From assembly GCA_000442125.1 (NCBI GenBank), contig KE546979.1, positions 1,116,001-1,180,000 of the forward strand: a DNA stretch of 64,000 nt, in the 5' to 3' direction. The notes below the pieces were generated by a model, which searched no databases, had not been told where the DNA came from, and was given only the letters and a program-made list of their open reading frames with translations. This document shows positions 46,125 through 59,900 of the stretch, piece after piece. A program made the translations under genes and the position numbers. The number at the start of each line of letters is the position of its first letter. Position 1 is the stretch's first letter. The DNA is from Opeltia flavorubescens. Lineage: Eukaryota > Ascomycota > Lecanoromycetes > Teloschistales > Teloschistaceae.

Positions 46125-46642
46125 ACAAATGACAAGCAGAGCGAAGGCATACAGACCGACGAGGCTGGAGAGACATGGGTGGGTAAGTCATATCTTACTG
46201 TTCGATCACCTCAGTGGTCAAGGCGTCTATGCAGGTTGATGGTTTGGGACCTGTCTTGTACTACCTGAGCTTGAGGGCATGAATCTCTTTGTTATGACGT
46301 CCTTTTCCGACTTGACCGAAGCAACAACAGGTGGTTCACTAGGCAAGCCTTCCACCACATTGCCATTAGCTCGTGATGTATAAACACAAGTTGTTCATTT
46401 GATGTTAAACAGGAAAGAATTGATTACTGACTCGCGGCTTCACAAAGAGCCCCCACGCAAGCCACCCGCATATTGCTGCCCTAGCCCCACCAGCCCCACC
46501 ATGTTTACTCTAGGCCCCGCGATCGGCTTGATTTTTTCATACCAAGAGCTCAACAATTGTCACTCAGGCTCTTAATCTTAGGCCTTGTTCTACTGCATAG
46601 AAGGTCGCAATCTCCCAATTGACTCCCTCATTACTTACTATA
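46125..46642. promoter_or_regulatory. Divergent promoter region, deaminase / glycogen phosphorylase
   Basis: 518 bp between opposite start codons. No gene fits inside. A C-rich patch lies at about 46450-46500. No specific site assigned. Confidence 0.5.
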
Positions 46643-49600
46643 ATGGCAACTTCTACCACCACTCGTGAACGGAGACCTTCCACCAATGCCCCCATCAGTG
46701 AACTCAAAGGCCCTGTTGGACCTGAGTTTACGAGGCCAAAGCACAAGCGGACTGCTACGGGTTTTGGCCCATCAGAGATCAGAAGCGTCGAGTCCAGTAT
46801 TCCTGAGCCTCAACGAGAGGCGTGAGCCAACCCTACCATCTCAATCGATGTTTAGAATGCTGACCACTTTCCTCAAATAGGTGGAAGAAGCACGTCCGTC
46901 AATGCACCTACTCACAAAATCCAGCTTACCGATCAATTAGTCCGCCCAAGGTTTTACTACAAAGGAAGAGTTTCAGGTAGGGTCGACGGATCTATGTACC
47001 AAGCACCAATGGCTTACAGATGCCCAGAACGAAACCGTCCGCCATATCGAGACCTCTTTAGCCCGCTCTCTGTTCAACTGTGACGAGCTGTGAGTTCATT
47101 CCCAGAATGCAACTCATAGCCGAATACTGAGACAGTCCAGTGCTGCATACTCTGGCGCCTCTCTGGCCTTCCGAGACAGACTCATCATAGAATGGAATCG
47201 GACACAGCAGAGACAAACCTTCGCTGGTCAAAAGCGAGTCTACTGTATGTCAACCACTTTTGAACATCATTGACGTCTGGTTGACCTCGTTCCAGACTTC
47301 TCCTTGGAATTCTTGATGGGCAGAGCCCTGGATAATGCCATGCTCAACGTTGGCTTGAAGGATGTTGCACGAGGTATGAACCCCATCCTAGCTTAGCTCA
47401 ATGCTTATCCTACTGACTCGTTATTAGAGGGGATGTCGGAGCTGGGTTTCCGCATCGAGGATGTCATCTCCCAAGAACACGATGCTGCACTTGGTAATGG
47501 AGGTCTCGGACGTCTTGCCGCTTGTTTCCTTGACAGCATGGCCACCATGAACTACCCTGCTTGGGGATATGCTCTCCGTTACAAATACGGCATCTTCAAG
47601 CAGGAGATTGTCGACGGTTTCCAGGTTGAGATTCCCGATTACTGGCTGGACTTTAATCCTTGGGAATTCCCTAGACATGATATTACTGTGGACATCCAGT
47701 TTTATGGGAATGTGAACAAGCACCAGTAGGTCGTATGAACTCGTACGAGAGGAGTAATACTAACATCAACAGAAACGAGGATGGCAAGACCATCTCGGTA
47801 TGGGAGGGAGGAGAGATTGTACAAGCCGTAGCTTACGACGCGCCGATACCCGGTTACCAGACCTCGACAACAAATAATCTACGTCTATGGTCTAGCAAAG
47901 CTTCCTCAGGAGAATTTGATTTCCAGAAGTTCAACGCGGGTGAATATGAAGGATCAGTAGCAGACCAGCAACGTGCCGAGACCATTTCTGCCGTTCTCTA
48001 TCCAAATGACAACCTCGACCGAGGCAAAGAACTCCGTCTCAAGCAACAATACTTCTGGTGTGCGGCCTCGCTCTTTGATATCGTTCGTCGCTTCAAGAAA
48101 TCGAAGAAGCCATGGTCAGCTTTCCCAGATCAGGTCGCAATTCAGCTAAATGATACCCACCCAACCCTTGCCATTGTCGAATTACAGCGAATCCTCATTG
48201 ATCTTGAAGGTCTGGAATGGGATGAGGCATGGAACATCGTTGTCAATACCTTTGGCTACACGAACCATACTGTCATGCCTGAGGCCCTGGAAAAATGGTC
48301 TGTTCCTCTATTGCAGAATCTACTGCCTCGTCACCTTCTCATAATATACGACATCAACATGAAGTTCCTACAGATGGTCGAGAAGCAATTTCCCAAGGAT
48401 CGTGATCTCCTTTCAAGAGTATCTATCATCGAAGAGTCGCAGCCGAAGATGGTTAGAATGGCCTTCTTGGCCACCATTGGCAGCCACAAGGTCAATGGCG
48501 TTGCAGAGCTACATTCTGACCTGGTCAAAACTACTATCTTGAAGGACTTTGTCACGATCTACGGACCAGACAAGTTCACAAATGTCACAAATGGCATCAC
48601 ACCACGCCGATGGCTCCATCAAGCGAACCCGCGTCTTTCGGAACTCATTGCATCCAAAGTTGGAAGCTACGATTTCCTGAAGGATCTTACTCTCTTGAAC
48701 AAGCTTGAGCAATATGTGGATGACAAAGACTTCAAGAAGGAATGGCAAGACATTAAGTATGCAAATAAGGTCAGGCTTGCCCAGCATATCATGAACACCA
48801 CTGGCGTCAAAGTCAACCCTAAAGCGTTGTTTGATATTCAAGTCAAGCGTATACATGAGTACAAACGACAACAGCTCAATATCCTTGGCGTTATCCATCG
48901 GTACCTCACCATCAAAGCAATGAGCGCTGAGGAGCGGAAGAAACTCGCCCCTCGCGTTTCAATCTTTGGTGGTAAGGCCGCGCCCGGCTACTGGATGGCC
49001 AAGACAATCATTCATCTTGTCTGCAGCGTCGGAGAGGTCGTTAACAAGGACAAGGATGTCGGCGACCTTCTTAAGGTCATCTACATCGAAGACTACAATG
49101 TCAGCAAAGCCGAAATCATCACTCCAGCTTCGGATATCAGTGAGCACATCTCAACCGCTGGTACCGAGGCCAGTGGTACCAGCAACATGAAATTTGTTTT
49201 GAACGGTGGATTGATCATCGGAACGTGTGACGGAGCGAACGTAAGTCCAGTCTTGCACTCAACGGACGAACCCCAAGCTGACGTAAAGCAAAGATCGAAA
49301 TCACCCGCGAAATCGGCGAAAATAACATCTTCCTCTTCGGCAACCTCGCCGAAGACGTCGAAGACCTCCGCCACGCCCACACCTACGGCAAGTTCCAGCT
49401 CGATGAAGATCTCAAAAAGGTCTTCGACGCCATCAACTCCGGCATGTTCGGCGACGCTGGCCGCTTCTCCGCTCTCTGCAACTCCATCATCGATCATGGC
49501 GATTATTACCTCGTGAGCGATGATTTCAACAGCTATGTCAAGACTCACACACTTGTGGATGAGGCGTACAAGGATCAGGATGAATGGATTAGCAAGTGCA

Positions 49601-49704
49601 TTACTAGTGTTAGTCGGATGGGGTTCTTCAGCAGTGATCGGTGTATTCAGGAGTATGCGGATATGATCTGGAATGTGGAGCCTCTGCCGCCGAAGGAAGG
49701 TTGA
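46643..49704 (+). CDS. GPH1: Glycogen phosphorylase
   Basis: My model uses exons 46643-46821, 46881-46897, 46951-47089, 47141-47244, 47296-47373, 47428-47725, 47773-49240 and 49294-49704 (2694 nt, 897 residues). It releases glucose-1-phosphate from glycogen in the cytosol. Conserved pieces in order: SLEFLMGRALDNAMLN, ALGNGGLGRLAACFLDSM, WGYALRYKYGIFKQ, NDTHPTLAIVELQR, FTNVTNGITPRRWL, QVKRIHEYKRQQLN, FGGKAAPGYWMAK, and the pyridoxal phosphate site EASGTSNMKFVLNGG near residue 730. The N-terminal extension contains RRPSTNAP, a likely kinase site in the place where fungal enzymes are phosphorylated. Exon 3 is read straight through 46977-47018; this adds about 14 residues not expected from relatives, but splicing at the nearby GTAGGG and CAG would break frame. 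Exon 2 is only 17 nt. Confidence 0.94.
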
Positions 49705-50900
49705 GTGTTGAACGATTGGATTTGAGGTAATGAGATGAAAGACGAAATTGAAGATTGCATGAGCAGGTTGGGAGTAATGACATAGAACGTCTTGATAGAA
49801 AAAGTACATAGACTGAAAGATTGATTTGCATTTGGATTGGAAATTCTAACTCCCCCTCTGCTGGGAAATTCGTCGGAATTTCGATTGTTACAATGTGGAA
49901 ACTTTTCTATAGACCGTCCTTTAAGAGGTACAGCTAGAGGATGTTTGACCTAGTACAAAACCCTTCTTTCCTTTGGGAATATCGCAACCACCTGACTACC
50001 AAGCCAAGTCTACATACATATTTATTAATAATCTTACCCCCTCCCATGTTCTTCAAAACCTACAGTCAGATAGTCGACATTATAAACTCCTTATTCTCCA
50101 CACAGCCTTTTTCCGAGAATTAGGTTTACAGCAACTTCCTAATTAGGGGTGAGATGGCTGAATATGTAGTGAATAAGTACCTTATCCCGTCAGCCAACAT
50201 GAAGAAATCACAGTATTCATCATCGTCGTACTCTTTTCTTCTTCCCCTCTTTTAGGGGAAAGGCCAAAAAGAGTAATGGGGTTCAAAGCCATTCAATTAC
50301 TCTCATCTCAATCACCACCCCCTGTCGAAAAAGAATTGTACATACGAATTACGTACAGAATAGTAGGCCCACGCCGAAACGGGGATTCAGTATCGCTTCC
50401 CCCACCGCCTCCTAAGCCTGGAGGAGGCCGTAAACTCTACACATCCATTGGGTTCCACTTTCCAAGACAAAGGACAAGTATCCAAGAATCGGAGGGGTGT
50501 GTTCTCCTCCGCAAGGCTCACAAGAAATTTCCAAAGCATTAGGCGCTGGCCCACATGCTACTCCACACTTTCCCCACTCCCAGAAGCCATCCAGCCATCC
50601 ATTTTCCCAAAACACCAGGCAGTCACAGATAGCCAAAACAATGCGGAGCTTGTCACCTGGCGAGCCGTGCCAGCTCCAAAGATCGCCTATCGTATTTTCC
50701 CCGCCGCTGCAACCCGCACGTCTGATTGACCAGATTTCCGTATGATTCAGGCAGATTCTGTGTCGTGTGGATTGCGCGCTTCTGACAGGGATGGCCGTCC
50801 AAAGGCGTTCTCGGATCCCGACGACAAACGGGGGATGTGTATATACAAACGTGAAGAAGGGGTATAATTGTCGTCGTTGATCGGAAGAAGAACGAAGCGC
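49705..50900. other. Intergenic between convergent GPH1 and G-alpha genes
   Basis: 1.2 kb of convergent 3' flanks. Several short ORFs of up to about 95 codons are present on both strands but have no family resemblance and no good splice partners. No gene supported. Confidence 0.5.
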
Positions 50901-52246
50901 TCACAATATGCCAGTATCTGCCAGTGCATTGTGTAATATCGTGTCTTTTACCGCGGCGAAAACTAGTCGGATGTTTGATGTGTCGGTTGCTTGGGTGAGA
51001 CTAAGAGAGACCATTTAGTACATGCCAAACATGACTGATTCAGGACCAGAATGACTCACTGTGGGTATAGATTGAGATGAGCGCGATTGACTTGATTGAA
51101 CCGCCACAGGAGGTACTTGGCCGCTCGATTTGCGTCGTTACCTCCCGAGTAGTCGGGGAAGTAGCTTCCTAATGGCGATCGGGCAAGCTTTGCTTTGAAC
51201 AAGTCGACTTTGTTGAGGAAGAGAATGATGCTCGTTCTCATGAACCATCTTGAGTTGACAACCGAATCGAAGAGCACCAGACTTTCCATCATGCGGTTCT
51301 GTCACACTCCAGTCAGCACCAGAGCAAAAAAATGTCTGTATGAAATGTACCTGATTACTCTCTTCCAGCAGTACCTGGTCGTATTCACTCAGGGCCACGC
51401 AGAAGATTATCGAGGTAACGTTTTCGAAACAGTGTATCCATTTCTTCCTTTCACTCCTTTGACCACCGACATCAAACATGCTATAGGGTGTTAGCGATTC
51501 CGACACAAAGCTTTCTGGAGCCCATCACCAGTGGTGCATACTGTATGCTCAATTGANCCATTGTAAACCTGGTCTCGTAGATACCGGTCGTCTTGGTTCT
51601 GGCTCTTAACACGTCTGCCTCAATGGGTATATAGTCCGGTGCCCCGATTCGTACAACTTCATCAAAGAAACTATTCTCTCGTCAGCGTCCCAAATCTTGC
51701 AAGCTCCCAATGAAATCCATACTATGGTGCTGAATCCATCAGGTAGAACTCGCTCTGATGTTCCATTATATCCGCGATGCTTGGATCTTTCCATATCGCC
51801 ACAACTGACTCCGCAACTCTGGATTCAAGGGGTGTATGGGGGTCTGGATCCACTTGGTAGTCCAAAAGGTAATCGCTGTTGTCTCGATTGTGTGGATTCC
51901 TGGGTTCTATGTCGAATTGCCGCATTGCACCAATCAAGGCTTTGGCACAGTCCAGTACGTTCTTGTATATCGTCAACCGGTACAGCGCCAATTCATCTTT
52001 CGTGTACCCATTCTGGTGAATGATCTTCATTTGTTTAACGATTGTTGACTTTCCACTTTCCCCAGAACCTTGGAACTGTCAGAACATTGCCTTCTTTTTG
52101 AAATCATCAAGTGACAAACCTAGTAGTAATATCTTGCATTCTTTCCGCAGCCGCCTTGAATCCTCTTCCAATTTTTGGTCTATCATTCGGCTTCTCTTCC
52201 TTTTCTCCTCCTCCTCACTGTTCTCAGAACTCTGGCACGCACCCAT
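50901..52246 (-). CDS. Group III heterotrimeric G-protein alpha subunit
   Basis: Six exons (52246-52120, 52068-51723, 51670-51542, 51480-51351, 51298-51060, 51000-50901; 1071 nt) encode 356 residues, the usual length. The start MGACQSSE fits N-myristoylation at Gly2. Nucleotide-binding motifs: GSGESGKS at 43-50, RTKTTG near 182-187, DVGGQ at 203-207, NKVD at 273-276, TQATDT at 326-331. The C-terminus ADTGIL lacks the cysteine at -4 that pertussis toxin modifies, as in group III alpha subunits (GNA-3, GanB), which act on adenylate cyclase/cAMP, germination and nutrient sensing. Codon 196 reads GNT because of an N at 51557; relatives have Ala or Gly there. All introns are GT-AG. It faces HOG1 across a 2.4-kb divergent spacer. 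Confidence 0.94.
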
Positions 52247-54693
52247 GCTGTACCACCCAATTAAGGTCCCACCCCAGGCTAAGCGAATGGTTCCTCCTCG
52301 ATTCTAGTCAAGCCCTGTCGAAACAGTGCGCGTCTGCAGATGATCCCAGTGTCTCGCAGGAGACAATGTTCGGTCACCGAGGTTGATAAAATGCAACGAA
52401 TGTGTATTGAGGCGGAGACAAGGTGGGTTTCGGCCAGGCTGTGGAGGCAGCAATACCAACAGCAACGGGACTCGAGGTTGATTGTCGATGTTGGGGCTTC
52501 GGGACTTGTAAGATACTCAATGACGAGGCCGGCAGAGACGGCTGTGGATGAAAGGCAAATTCGAGGAGGTAGCTTCGAGCGTGAAGCGATAGTTCCGTAA
52601 AGCCTAAGCAATAAACCATAGTAAGTAGCTATAAGTACAGCGTAAGTGGCCGTGATGAATCTCTCACCACCCCAAGGTTCCAGCGAGTGAGACAAAACCA
52701 ATGAGAATTGTCCGTCAAGCTTGAGATGAAAGCAAAATGGAAAGGTTCGCCCTAGCAGCGGTGGGCGCACCTTCCTCAGGGACAGCTCGGAAGCATAGCA
52801 AGCGGGCGGGAACAATTGGCCGATGCAGCGAAGCGCCGATGCTGGACGCAAACAGTGGAGAGTATGTGTCGTGTCGCGGGAGGAAACCTTGTTCCTCGTG
52901 TAGTCCTCGTGGGGATTTGCGGTAAGCAACGTAATGGGGATGCAGGTGGGTTAGAGGCGAGACGAAAGCGTCGTTTGGCGACTGCACTGGGAGCGCACGG
53001 GCGTTGGTAAGGTAAGGCACAGCGACAAGTATGTGGCGTGAGATTGACGAGCTGTATCTTGAATAGATAACACCTTGAACCAGATCACGACTAGGTACCC
53101 TCGCTGGCAAGCCTGTCCAAGAAGATGATGAGCTTTGCTTGGGGAGAATAGATCGTCCGAGACTCCGATTCGACACCCTGACTAGTGAACTTTGGTCAAC
53201 GCCATGCTTGCCCCGCCCAAGGAAGTGAGCCTCCTGGCGAGCCTGGTCCCTCGAATCCTTCAACACATCAACCGACTTCCTCTTAGCTCCAAAGGATTTT
53301 ATGCCTTGTAGCGAGAGTGATGCGTCTTGCCACCTCCGGACCCATGATGGTAAGGTATGGAAGACAAAGGATATGATTGAGACCAACTCTTGATTGTATG
53401 CGTATCGCTGAGGTGTTGCTTCCCGCAATGCTTTAAGTTCAAGTCTTATATCAGGATCCTGAAACTCTTTGGTTTAATGTAATGTTTCTCATTGGAGGGG
53501 ACGATGTCGGGTATGCAGCAAAGTACCCTCGATTTTGCTCTGCATTAAGGTGGATCCTAAACATTTTCTTCATAATATCTCCTCTTTTGTGTGTTCAAAG
53601 AATTGAAGAGGTATCAAAATATGCCATACCTCCTTCAAATATAAGAAGATGAAAGTTCCAATTGAGTGGGCATCATTATGCGATATCTAAACATTGATGG
53701 CTTTTCAAAGAGGTTGAATATATATAATAGCTGATGACACCGTTTGAACTATACCTCAAATATGACGACCAACTCGTTATTTGTGTGCAGTGAAGAAAAT
53801 TTCAATTCATGCAGGTGATGCCTTCGGATGTCCGTGAAAGAAGTTCTCGCCGAGCATACGATATATGTTTACGCTGTGATCGATACATCGACTTGATCAC
53901 TATTGGCAAATTGAAAAAACTTCTAAATTGTTCTGTGTTACAGCTATTCAACTTCCAGTCACTTAAATTTGATGTAAATTGACATCTCCGAGATCCGCTA
54001 CGAGGTTTCCATACCACTCAGTCTCCGGCTTCTCCAAATGAAACATTTATACCAAGTAAATCAATGCCATTTCGGAGACCCAATGGAATTGAATGCTTTT
54101 TTGGATTCTGCAGTTCACATTGACTTATCAGACTAAGATCACGCGGTCAATCAAGAGTTGAATCAGCCCCATCAAACCATGAGTTTCAATACACCTCCAT
54201 GTCTTGATCACTGGCACCTGTGAGCCCACTTGCCGTAAACTAGTATTTATTCGGACTTTAAATTCAGCCTAGGTATCAAGTTCACCGCTTCTCAGATAGA
54301 CGACCCGATCAGACTAGTAGCGACTACTTTGTACCAAGGTCGGCCGAATCTGTCCAGGAAGCTTTGCGAGGGTCGAAGCAGAGATACGAGAAGAGAGATC
54401 TCTACTCGAATTTCAGAACAAACCCATTTCGGATGTAAACAATAACAAGGGTCCAAGGGAATCTTAGTAACCATTCATGCGAGCAGTGCAGGGATTAAAA
54501 TGACGAAAAGCGAGGATTGCCGTCCGGGCGTTATACGCTGTTAGGTTTAGTCATAGCGTGGCACCGATAGACTTCAGATACCGAGTCTGATCGACATACA
54601 TATTTCAATCACAGCATCAGGACAGTCCTCCGTTCGCTTTCCCACCCTAGATCCTTTTGCACTCACCTCCGGCCATCGCAATCATCATTCAAG
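52247..54693. promoter_or_regulatory. Long divergent spacer between G-alpha and HOG1
   Basis: 2447 bp between opposite start codons. The first 1.2 kb contains two overlapping minus-strand ORFs (216 and 237 codons, in different frames) with no recognisable domain, rich in Ser/Arg/Leu, which I read as long-leader or chance ORFs. The right half (about 53460-54650) is AT-richer and free of long ORFs. Long upstream regions are common for fungal signalling genes. No transposon structure seen. Confidence 0.5.
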
Positions 54694-56208
<1,515 letters not shown>

Positions 56209-56690
56209 AGCAGTCATCTTCCATGCTTGCGGTGTGCATGTTTTCGTTCAGCTCAGCAATTACAGAGTGATTCCCAGTACGAACTCATCCATCAGAGGTT
56301 AGATTTATGTACAATAAGATACCTCTTTTGCCTGACATCGGTTGGGACAAATACTTGGGTAGAGGATGAAAGCATTGAAGTAGTATACGAACAAATGATA
56401 GCCTTTATTACAAGCAATGAGTCAAGACTGTGTGTGGACTCCTTTTTCCAGTAGAATTCCGCCACATTCAGCCGAGCCACCTCGTCGCCGCCCGTTGTGC
56501 GCTGGCAGCTACGTCGACGGCGCCGAGGCTTGGCAATCGTGTTACCAGGAAAGGAAACCTTAAACGTCAGCGATGATTTGCCAGCAATCCTCATAAATTT
56601 ATAACCCGTAATTCATGGCCTCGGGGATTATCATTTTGCGTCTGTATTCTTTGATTATTTTCCCATCATTCCATAGACATTTGGTCGATT
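56209..56690. other. Intergenic between HOG1 and AVL9
   Basis: 482 bp between two plus-strand genes: HOG1 3' flank and AVL9 promoter. No other feature recognised. Confidence 0.5.
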
Positions 56691-59091
56691 ATGGATAGCC
56701 CGATCGTTTGCGTCGTAGGATTCCATCATGCACGGCACGTCGTCGTTGATGTTTACAAGGGGACTCGATACTGACAACTTTCAGAGGACCAGAAATAGAG
56801 AGCTGGTTTGGTGTTGAGGATGGTACCGATCCAGCAGCTGATAACGAATGGTCCTTCTTACCATTCATGGCCTTGTCCGATGGTGCCCATGCGTAGAATT
56901 CCCCGCTTCCGGTCCATTGCAATACATCTAATAGGTTCCAAGATCTACTGAGGATTTCTCATACTTTACGCTTCGCCGGCGAAGCTCTCTCAAGAATTCT
57001 CATACCTCTGCATTTGGTATATCATGTACAAGGCAAATGGATGCCAGCGCGCTTCTCAACCGACCGGCCGATGTCACGAGGAGTACCGTTCAAAAAGCTG
57101 TAGTCGTCATTGCAGATAGTCCGCAACTGTTTGGTCACTTAAGAGAGAAGCTTTCTATGGTGACTGGAGCATGGTTCGCGCAACGGTAACACAACCGTTG
57201 AGACATAAACAAGGATTCAGCTGATATAATATGACTAGCGACTTCACAGATGTGGATATCCTAAAGGTCGGTGAGTGTGTATCCGATCAAGTTGAAAGCG
57301 CTGTCTAATTATCACAATAGAAATTCCAAGAAAGCTTGTCCATCAATCTCCACAATACCGAGAATGATCGGGATATTTATCTCGGTGAGTACAGTGTCCC
57401 TCGTCGTGATTGATGTTTGCTGTTCTCATCACGTCAGGTCTTTCGTTACGAGAACTCCTCTACGAATACAAATATCAGACTCTGGTACTCTTTAAGTGTT
57501 GTCTCTTGCAACCAAAGGTAAGACTTTCTGTATCACGTAATCTGCTCGTAGCAAACACTCAACTCGGTAATAGATGCTTTTCTTTGGCTCAAGATGTGAA
57601 CGCCTGTGTATGATGCAATTCTCCCTCATCTCTCTCATTCCAGGCCTCCTCCGCCGTCTTGAGGATTGCGCGGACCCAGATTTCGACAGCTACGGAAAGA
57701 CTTTTGTGCCACCTACCTCTCTCAAAACCAGCGAGCGCTCCTCCCTCCTCTCATACATGGGCCTCCCCATACAGATATTCGGCAAAGGCAGCCTCTTTGG
57801 CCCTTACACGCCTCTCCAACAGCTCGATGTTCTCGCAGACCACGATACCCGCTCATACATTGTTGGATCAACCAACTCTCTCCTCCTGCAGCAAAAAGAC
57901 CGCTACAGCGACATCCTCATCAACCTCGATGAAAGCTCCATCACCATTACCTCCCCGTCCTTACGTTCCGCTTTGGCCCTCTCTGCCGCTGATCGTCGCT
58001 GGATCGACTTTCTGACCCAAACCGTAACATCAACCTGGGACCCTCAGAACCCATCCCGCCCAAACACCCTCGCATACATGGGCTCCGAAGAATTCATCCG
58101 CCTACAGTTCGAAGAATATCTCCTCGCCCTCCTCGCGTCGGTCAAATACCACCTCTACCTCAATGGCCCACAAAACAACAATCATTCCACCCACCACAAC
58201 CACCACCATCATCACCTTCCTCACCACCACCCCACCGCCGACCCAGACCCCATCACAGACTTCAACCCCGACTGGCTCTCCGCCTGGCAACTCACAACCT
58301 CCTACGCCCTCTTCCACGCCACCACAGACCCCCACCTCTTCGACATCGTCGAACCCCGACACCCCACAGCGGGGAACCTCTCCATCGAAGACATCCAGCG
58401 CAGAATCACGCAGCAGATCCAAACCCTGCACCTCGATGATCGATTCGCGTCCACGAAGGAAAACCTCAACAAGACGCTCGCGACGGGGCAGAAAAAAGTC
58501 AGCACCGCGTTTGGGAATCTGTGGAATGATATTGAGGCTTTTCGTGAGGCGCAGAGGAGGAGGGCTGCGGAGCAGACTTCTACTAACACTACCGACGCTG
58601 AAAACAATAGTGTCACGGAAAAATCCCGATCAGATTCTACGCCTACGAGCCCCGGCATGCGCTCTGCGGCTGGATCACCTTCACAGGAGAAGCCAGCGAT
58701 GACGCGCTTCTCGGCTGCAGCTGCAGCGGCGAGGGCATCGGATCTCACCACCGCACAAGCTTCCGTCGCGGCTGCGGGGCAGAGAGCAGGCGCTTATGTG
58801 TCCTCCTGGGGGGCTTGGGCGGCGGAGAAGAGGAAAGGGTGGGGAAGAGGGGGTGTCGATACGAGTGCTGGTGCGAGTAGTGGCAGGGCAGGATGGATCG
58901 GAGGGCGGGGTACTGGAAGCTGGGTCGGGGGTGGAGGAAAAGGAGTTACGGATGGAGGAGGTGGGGGGCATGCAAGTCCAGTCAACGTGCAGGGTACGGA
59001 AGGATATGCACCGGCACAGCAGCGAAGTCCAAGGAAAACTAAAAGCAGGGAGGCGAGGGGTAGGGATGGGATTGGGCGCTTGGACGCTTGA
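56691..59091 (+). CDS. AVL9: Avl9 family late-secretory transport protein
   Basis: Seven exons (56691-56734, 56785-56892, 56943-57185, 57239-57266, 57321-57384, 57438-57517, 57574-59091; 2085 nt) encode 694 residues. The N-terminus MDSPIVCVVGFHHARGPEIE continues to EWSFLPFMALSDGAHAS and EDFSYFTL, the start of the DENN-like Avl9 fold. Later come DIYLGLSLRELLYEYKYQTL, MLFFGSRCERLCMMQFSL and SYMGLPIQIFGKGSLFGPY, all Avl9 hallmarks. In yeast Avl9 acts in exit of vesicles from the late Golgi. The first intron (56735-56784) begins GCACGT and ends CAG; only this GC-AG splice keeps the frame. A His-rich run lies near residue 390-420, and the C-terminal 150 residues are Ser/Gly/Ala-rich and disordered. 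Confidence 0.92.
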
Positions 59092-59900
59092 TATCCTAGT
59101 ATCTTTCTTGGAAGGGGATTTATTTGGCGAGAGTAAGTGGAGTGGGTTGGTGGTGGTGAGAGAGAGGCGGAAGTTGGGAGTAGGACAGGTGGTGAGGGTC
59201 GGAGATGGAGGAGAGGACGAGACGAGTGAGGGGGGGAGACGACGACAAGGAGCAGCAGATTGGAAATGGAAGAAATGAGTGGAAGAGGAGCGGGAGAGAT
59301 TGTTGGTTTAGACGAATGAGATGAATCAATGAGAAACCCCAATCATTTGCAAAGACTCCCTTGATTTCCATAAGAGAATTGAATTTTTATGTACCCACTT
59401 TCTTCTTCCTTTTTGACGAAACGAAGGAAAATTAATCAACAGGTGAAAAAATCCTGAGACCATCTGCTCAAGGCGATTCAAAAGGTGTGATTCTCATCAT
59501 ACCTGAAGGACGTATTCATCAAGGATGGAGCAAAATCATCGATTTGTCCTCGGGGTTTTTCTAATCGTGAATTTCTATGTACACTTTTCCCCAATTTCCT
59601 TCCTTTCCGTTTCCTTCCCCTTCCCAGTTCCCATAGATGGGAAAAACGCGGAAAGTCGGCGGACACTGGAGCAATTCTCCTTGCTCCCAAAGCGCATGAA
59701 ATGCATGTGCTGACGCCCTTGCTGAAATGCATTTCCTTGGCCTCATAAGACATATCCCTGCTTCGTTCTGTTTCTTCCTTATTTACCTCCAAGCAAGTCT
59801 TAACACAAGGAGGAGGACATGCAAACACAGCGTGCCCAAACTGCACATCAGAGGTAGCAGCACATGGCCTACCCCTGTAGCCATAGATCAAAAACGTCAA
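59092..59900. other. Convergent 3' flanks of AVL9 and cullin-1
   Basis: About 800 bp. The first 190 bp continue the purine-rich composition of the AVL9 C-terminus. Short ORFs on both strands lack family resemblance. No gene supported. Confidence 0.5.

Noticed and set aside
49093-49809. 238-codon minus-strand ORF opposite the 3' part of GPH1
   Set aside because: It is a shadow of the conserved phosphorylase coding strand, with no family resemblance of its own.
50240-50300. Possible tRNA-like B-box (GGTTCAAAGCC)
   Set aside because: No A-box at the right distance and no cloverleaf arms can be drawn; not a tRNA.
52279-53428. 216- and 237-codon minus-strand ORFs as real genes
   Set aside because: Low-complexity Ser/Arg/Leu composition, no domains and no consistent splice partners; kept only as an observation about the G-alpha upstream region.
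58794-59342. 182-codon minus-strand Pro/Ser-rich ORF opposite the AVL9 C-terminus
   Set aside because: Antisense shadow of a Gly/Arg-rich coding region; composition is the expected complement.
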